Below are positions 58,407 through 64,000 of a DNA stretch of 64,000 nt, in pieces. This DNA comes from Cerioporus squamosus. Taxonomy: Eukaryota; Basidiomycota; Agaricomycetes; Polyporales; Polyporaceae. A program made the position numbers and the translations under genes. The notes below the pieces were generated by a model. The model worked only from the letters and a program-made list of their open reading frames with translations. It was not told the DNA's origin and searched no databases. The first letter of the stretch is position 1, and each line of letters opens with the position of its first letter. The DNA lies in contig JABYQS010000038.1 of NCBI GenBank assembly GCA_022592435.1, forward strand, positions 184,311-248,310, given 5' to 3'.

Positions 58407-61400
58407 CTATCGTCCAGCTCGCTTGCGCGCAGACCTTCGGGGCGGCGCCGCCACCGGAACCCGAGCCCTCGCCGGTATGGGCATGGGCGGGAGGTTGGGA
58501 GGCGGTTGGAAGACTGGAGCCTGCGGCAGCAAGGGTGCAGGCTGAGGATACGCCGGGCCAGCCTGCACGGGCTGCTGGTTGATGTGCACCTGGACGTTGA
58601 ACACAGGCGCTGCGTGATGGTGCTGGTGCTCGATCACTTGCGCGGGCTGTCGGCGATGCCTGTGAACGTGAGGGGCTGGGAGGTCTCCGGCGAGGTTCCG
58701 ATAAGCAGCAGCCATCTCAAAGGGATCTCGACGAGCCGGCGCAGGAATTCCCCTGCCGTGACGAGCAGGTAGTCGGGGAAGAGGTACGGGGATGTGGACT
58801 TGCGGGACTGGCAATGCGCCCCGCGGTCCGCGCCCGATGCCGTGCAGGTGCGGGTGCGGGTGCCCTGGGTGCGATGGCCCGCGGCGGGCGGCGGGGGCGG
58901 GAGCTCGACCGCAATGTCCTTCTCGTCGAGCTCCGGATGAGCGCGCTTGTACTTATCAAGCGCTCTCTTGGCAGCAGCGGTGACCTGGGCGTGCGTCAGT
59001 ATCGGTGATCCAGTCCGCTTCGATAGCGATGGCGGGTTGTCTTCATACCTCGTCGCTATGACGTCCTTCTACCGACGCGTCCCATAGAGTACATTTCTTG
59101 AGATCGGGTCTCCCGTCGTACGGGGGTGGCTGATACGAGTGTCAGCGGGCTTGGCAGAGGAGACGGAAGGACAAAGCGTAACCAGAACTCACCTGTGAGA
59201 AGTGGTCGTAACCAACAATCACCTTGCGGCAGATGTAGCACGACAGAGTTCCGCAATTCGGACATGTCATCTTGTTGCACTGGGTGTGCCAAAGCGGAAA
59301 AAAATATGAGTTTCGCGGAAGCGAGGCCAGACGAATATGCGAATGCACGCACCCCCATCTCCTTGATGAACGCTGAACGGGGCACCGGAGCACAACCGCA
59401 CAAAGACATGACGGCGTTCATACAAACTAATTTCCGTGGAAGAAGCACGACAAACGCACCTTTGTTGCACTTGGGGCAGTTGCGCATCAGCGCGGCGGCT
59501 GCGAAGCGCAGTCGTGTCGTCAGACACAAGAACAGAACCACCGATTGGCGGGGGACGCACTCATAGCTTCTTCGATCGCATGTCGCACACCGAGCTTCTT
59601 GTCGTCGTCGACTTCTACTCGTCCGTTACGGGTCGGCGGAACAAAACGCGTCAGCGATAGCACCGCAGCACCGACACGAAGGCAGCGAGAACGCACCTTG
59701 ACAACTCTTTGGCAGGTGATCCTGTTGCCCATCGGAGCGGAAAGAAGACAGTTGTCAGCAACTCGGACTTCCGTTAAAGCCTCCAACCCGACAGTCGCGA
59801 ACAGACGCAGCACAGGGAAGCTCGCGCGTGAAACGTGGTAGAGCATCGCGAGATCCGAGCCGAAACGAGACAAGGCGCAACAAGCAACAGCAGCAAGCAA
59901 CAAGAGGGTGACTTTGACAGCGGACACTCACCAGCTTCTTGCACTTTCGGCACGTCACCGCACCGCAGGCCTCGTTCTCGCACCGGAACAGACGCTCGGC
60001 CTCGTTCTCGATGACAACCTTGTACTCGCAGAACGGGCACTCCTCCAGACCCTCCAGCCCCGCAGCCTCGATCTCCTTCCGCTGCTTGACGCGCTCGTAC
60101 AGCTCGAGAAGCTTAGGAGAGAGGAATCGCCGTAGCTCCGAGTCAGGAAATGGCAGCTTGCACCCAGACTGGTCCATGCACACGATCCGCGCATCGTGCT
60201 CGCCGAGCTTCGTCCCCGCGTACGACAGCATGCATGTCGTGCAGAACAGGTGCGCCTCCGGGCACTGCACCATCTTGTCCTGAGCGCCGGCGTGAGAATG
60301 TCTATCAGGTAGATGAGATAGGATTGTAGGGTACGCACGAAGGGATACTCCGAAAAGCAGCACCCACACTCGATCCCGCCTTCCTCCTGTAACCTCAGCT
60401 CTTCCTCTAGCTCCGCAGCGCGCTTCGCCTCTTCCTCATCCAGCTTCTCCCTCACCCACTGCATCTCCCTCTCGAGGTCGTCGTCGTGCTTCTGCACGTG
60501 CTTGCCTTGCCCTTATGTCGAGGCGGGCCATCTCCCTGTACGGCGGGACGTTACTCCGTTGCTGCTCCACCAGCGCGAGGTACGTCGGCGCATAGAGTAG
60601 ATTGCACTCCAGAAACATCTGCCGGATGTGCGCAGTGGGTATGTCCACAAACTCGGCTTCAAGTTGCTCCTAGGTCCCAACGCTCAACAACAGCACCAGC
60701 GCAGGCGAAGAGGGCGACGACTCACCAGCGCGAGAGGAGTGTACCACGTCCCGCGGTCGAACACGCGATTCTTGTCGCCGTAGTCGACCTTCGGCCTAAC
60801 TGCACGCTGCTCCGGCGGTTCGTCCCGCTTCCGCTTACCCTTCGCGTCCGCCTTCGGATAGTCGGGATTCTCGAAGAGCACATGCAGGACAGTCTCGACG
60901 ACCTGAGCCTTGGCATTCGGGTAGTGTTGTTCGATCAGCGAGAAGACGTGCGCCGAGAGCACGTCTGGAATGATCTCGAGCACCTGAGCGACGTAGGCGT
61001 CAAAGGGAACGTCCTCGTCCGCTACCATCTCTGCTTCGCGGACTGATTCCGCTTCAGGCTCTGCTAAGGGTACAGCAGCTTCAGGGGGCGCAACAGGCTC
61101 GGGCGCGGGTGCGTATGCATGAAAATGCGCCATCACATTGAGGTTGAGTGGGTCGTCCAGGTCAGGCAGGAACAATGGCACCGGCGGAGTAGGAGGGCGA
61201 GGGGCCGCAAGGGGAGGCTCGGCATTGCGCACACCAGATGGTCCAGCAACCGGTTCAGCCTTCCTCTTCTCCTTACGCTGCTGCGACACAGCGGCCGAAT
61301 TGCTCCGGCGGGATGCTTGGCGCTGTGAGGGTCCAGGGCGTACCTCGGAGTCGGAGTCCGTCAATTCGATGATGTCCCCTGGCGGGACAGCGCGTTTGGA

Positions 61401-61484
61401 GCGGGTGCGTGGCTTCGAGCCTCGCGCATTGTTGCGGCTCGGGGAGCTGTCGCGTGAGCTTACATCAATCACCATACGACTCAT
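58407..61484 (-). CDS. RBR-type E3 ubiquitin ligase, RNF216/TRIAD3-like
   Basis: Transfers ubiquitin from an E2 through a RING2 cysteine thioester. It starts at ATG 61484 (MSRMVIDVSSRDSSPSRNNA). The N-terminus is disordered with an acidic SIM-like IIELTDSDSE, then a helical domain (VLEIIPDVLSAHVFSLIEQH, ENPDYPKADAKGKRKRDE). Next, ARQMFLE-type helix, a coiled coil (REMQWVREKLDEEEAKRAAE), RING1 (IECGCCFSEYPF, MVQCPEAHLFCTTCMLSYAG), then ELYERVKQRKEIEAAGLEGL and IBR (ECPFCEYKVV, FRCENEACGAVTCRKCKKL). RING2 follows (NCPKCNK, FIKEMG, CNKMTCPNCGTLSCYICRKV, GYDHFSQ), with the Cys of KMTC as the expected catalytic residue. The tail is Pro/His-rich and ends PPRRSARKRAGR. Exons are split by introns of about 55-210 bp. 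RING-IBR-RING order and the GYDHF motif favour RNF216 over Parkin or Ariadne. Confidence 0.92.
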
Positions 61485-63767
61485 GTCTACAAGCAGGGTC
61501 GGTCAGCATCGAGGTGCAGGTGTAGCAAGCGGGAGAAGCGAGAGTAGCAGATGGGAGAGGAGCGTGGCAAGGACGTCAATATCGCCGCCGAAAGGGTAGA
61601 GGACATGAGGGAGATCGAATGTCGGTAGGGCACGAATTCCCCACTGTATATATGCCAGATATATGCTGAGCCTGGAGTGCAACCCGGGCCCAGGGTAAAC
61701 AGGTACCACCGAGCTGGTTCCCCAAGCTGTGCTACCGGAACTCTATGCCGAGGAGGCACGAGTTCGGAAGCGCGCCCGCGTTCAATGTCCTCCGCTGAAG
61801 CCAACCACGTCCAGAATAACGGCTCGGTGCACTCTTGGCCTGGGTTCACGGGGTGCTTCGGGCCAGATGCACTGATGGTTTCAGTATGTAGAGTACGAGG
61901 TCGCAGTAGTATTCTGCGGCTTGAGCGCCGACAATCAGTGCCAAGGGCCCCGCGGTGCTCAAGCCGCACAATATGGCGACCCACATGAAGCAACCGGTCG
62001 CCTTTGAAGGACATCACGAGAGTGCGCAAGCCAGACGACGCACTTCGCCGCGAGAGGATACTAGGCGAAGTCCGTCCCAAGTAGACCTCGGGCCTTCACC
62101 TTCGGAGGCGCAAGACAGAACAAACGCTGCGATTGACCGCGCATACAGTCGAGTGCCTGTATGGTCCTACATAGATCCAACCCTTTGACGTACACGCCGT
62201 CGATGGGAGCGGATGCCGCAGGACCGGGTCAAGACAGAAGACGAACGCAAACTGCGAGTAGGAATCGGCTACTTTACTCGGCCTTGCGACTTCTTCTCCT
62301 TACTTCCGCGCTGGACCGACCGCTCACGCTGTGCTGAGACGCAGGGAGAGATAAACACCCTGTCGCTCATGCAAGCAGTGGCACACGACCGTCGTTGACT
62401 CGGCCAGCCCGTACGCCACTACCTGAAGACCATCCGCCCAATCGCTTCCTTCGAAGAAACAGACACCTCCACACAAGCCCAGCAAAGTAGCAAAGTAGTG
62501 GATGGAACATACCGTGCGATCTATCCAACCATGAAACCGACTTCTTGTCACCTCCTGTCTCTCAGTTTGAGGCACTCGCAACCGCGAAACTTGGTGCAGA
62601 ACTTGATGGTGGTCCGGAGCGAAGATACAATGGTCACTGGCCAGCGCAACAGGTGAGACAAAAGGCTTCGAAGTCGGATTAATGGTCGTGCGCGAAAGAC
62701 AAGGACAAGACTTTAGCGCGCTAAGCTAGCAGCTCTGTGCACGCACACGTGCTTGCCGTCACACTGTGACACTCGCGCTGTCACAACCGCGCGGTACACC
62801 GTCTCGTTCCGAGTCGAAGACTCGAAGTTGTGTAGCCGCTAGCGTCTTCTCTCAGCTTACTTACTGTCAGCACGAGTTGCAGAAGCTACCGATTCTAAGT
62901 TCGTAAACGCCTCAGTTTTGTTAAACTCATAATGCTTTCACAGACAACCGGATGCACTGCGTGAAGACATCACCAGACGGTGATGATCATGCGCTGGTGG
63001 TGACAGCGCCTCTGCAAAACGCGTCTCCGACGTCAAGTTCGTCGACCAAGACCGTCGTCAACAACGTGCCGACTTGTTGGATTACGAATTGGCAGCTCGT
63101 ATAACGCAAAAGGTATTGCTCTCCACCAATCAAGCCGATGATACTGACCATCTGTGACCGCCCTCCAGGCTACTGCGACGCGGTTTCGAGCAGACGACGG
63201 TCAGCAGCCGCGGAGGCAGTGAGCAGCCGTCAGGCTCGGCCTGAGATGTCATCCGCATTACCTTGGTAACTGCATGAAACCCGTGCGCCAATACCATTCT
63301 CGACGTGGCGGGGGCGTGTCGCGCCCTGGCCGGCCGGGATGGATGGTGAGTAGACAGTCGAACACGCGTTACTTGTCGCTAACAGCAAAGCCTTCCGCAG
63401 GGCTGTGCTATACTTGCACTCTCTGCGACTCTCTTCAGCACAACTCCCATCCGCGGTCCAAGTCACAGTATCTTCCGAAGCTTCTCAACGAGGTCGTGCA
63501 ATGCGACGCTCGCACCCGGCATGCACTACTAGAAGGTTTTTTCGAATCCTCCTTACTAGATGCCGTACGCATGTACGCATTGGCCGTATCCCATCACGCA
63601 CAGGACTCAATGAGCCATCAACCGCGCACTGGAACCTAGCCTCCGTGCTGCCGGAACAATCAATCGATGCAAAGATGGTGCCCTGATGGCCGTAAGTCCG
63701 CGCGCCCCCTAGTGCGATGAAACATGGCATGACTATCCGGACGCGCGCTATCCAGCATGGTCGAAGG
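61485..63767. other. Gene-poor 2.3-kb stretch
   Basis: Promoter side of both flanking genes, which are divergent. Short frames only, with no motif or repeat seen. The mean composition is less GC-biased between 62.7 and 63.2 kb. Confidence 0.5.
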
Positions 63768-63774
63768 TATATAA
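63768..63774 (+). promoter_or_regulatory. TATA box of the secreted-protein gene
   Basis: TATATAAGG on the plus strand about 115 bp upstream of the ATG at 63886. The intervening leader is C/T-rich, as in highly expressed basidiomycete genes. Confidence 0.7.
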
Positions 63775-63885
63775 GGAGGGGTGCCTACAGCCAGAATTCT
63801 TCAGTTTGTAACTCACCTTCGCTTTCCATCACAATTCTTTTTGGCCCGGTGCCTTTCCCCACTCAGTACTCTCGTCATTTTCACC

Positions 63886-64000
63886 ATGCACTTCTCCGCT
63901 GTCCTCCTTGCTGCCCTCTCCGCTGCCACCTTCGGCTACGCCCAGTCTTTGTCCATGTCGGGCGGTGATGGTGCGTTTCCTCTCCTCACAAACCACCTCT
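63886..64000 (+). CDS. Secreted protein, first exon only (cut by right edge)
   Basis: It starts at ATG 63886, preceded by the favourable context TCACC. The first 20 residues, MHFSAVLLAALSAATFGYAQ, form a clear signal peptide with a hydrophobic core and a likely cleavage after YAQ or FGYA. Mature sequence begins SLSMSGGD, and a donor GTGCGTTTCC follows at 63971. The rest lies outside the window, so the family is unknown. A small secreted protein such as an effector-like or cell-wall protein is possible. A strong TATA box upstream suggests high expression. Confidence 0.75.
   Translation, partial: MHFSAVLLAALSAATFGYAQSLSMSGGDGAFPLLTNHL

Noticed and set aside
1..64000. tRNA or rRNA genes
   Set aside because: No credible A/B-box pair with cloverleaf or rRNA-like sequence was noticed by eye; short ones could have been missed.

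Overview
This is eukaryotic DNA from a filamentous basidiomycete, most likely an Agaricomycete; a polypore-type white-rot fungus would fit, but the species cannot be named from sequence alone. The grounds are dense multi-exon genes with roughly 50-65 bp GT-AG introns, GC-rich coding sequence, a Ty3/gypsy retroelement, a KDZ transposase with CxC5/CxC6-type cysteine clusters, a TET/JBP-type dioxygenase, DUF6533 membrane proteins and F-box proteins of the agaricomycete kind. No rRNA, tRNA, CRISPR array or bacterial operon was seen. Coordinates of spliced genes are outer coding limits; exon edges were read by eye and may be off by a few bases.

Left third (1-22.3 kb), accessory DNA. A Ty3/gypsy element on the minus strand enters from the left edge (pol, then gag, then a probable 5' LTR near 3.3-3.7 kb). 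On the plus strand follow an unrecognised multi-exon gene (4.3-7.2 kb), a tandem pair of orphan paralogues with the same intron positions (7.9-8.8 and 9.1-9.9 kb), and a TET/JBP-family 2-oxoglutarate/Fe(II) dioxygenase gene (about 10.7-12.9 kb). The dioxygenase meets, tail to tail and 78 bp apart, an apparently intact five-exon KDZ transposase gene (12.97-15.26 kb, minus). This pairing is known from work on fungal TET/JBP expansions and is the most notable system here. Beyond it lie a 68-bp-period minisatellite, a large unknown gene broken at an 11-G run (16.3-19.0 kb), and a gene with a duplicated cysteine cluster (20.0-21.8 kb). The last two share an unusual palindromic repeat upstream.

Middle (22.3-35.2 kb), fungus-specific families. 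One truncated and two full-length DUF6533 seven-helix-type genes surround an F-box gene. They are followed by a clean Hsp20 small heat-shock gene with heat-shock elements and a TATA box, a fragment of an LRR/F-box-like gene, and a small decayed gene with an in-frame amber stop.

Right half (35.9-64 kb), conserved housekeeping and regulatory genes, nearly all on the minus strand: vacuolar-type alpha-mannosidase (GH38, Ams1-like), an IML2/TTC39-type TPR protein with one 1,071-bp intron, a TEA/ATTS-domain transcription factor, a TDT-family (Mae1/SLAC1-like) transporter, an RBR E3 ubiquitin ligase of the RNF216/TRIAD3 type, and at the right edge the first exon of a secreted protein on the plus strand. 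Several 1.5-4 kb stretches between these genes contain no gene I can support.
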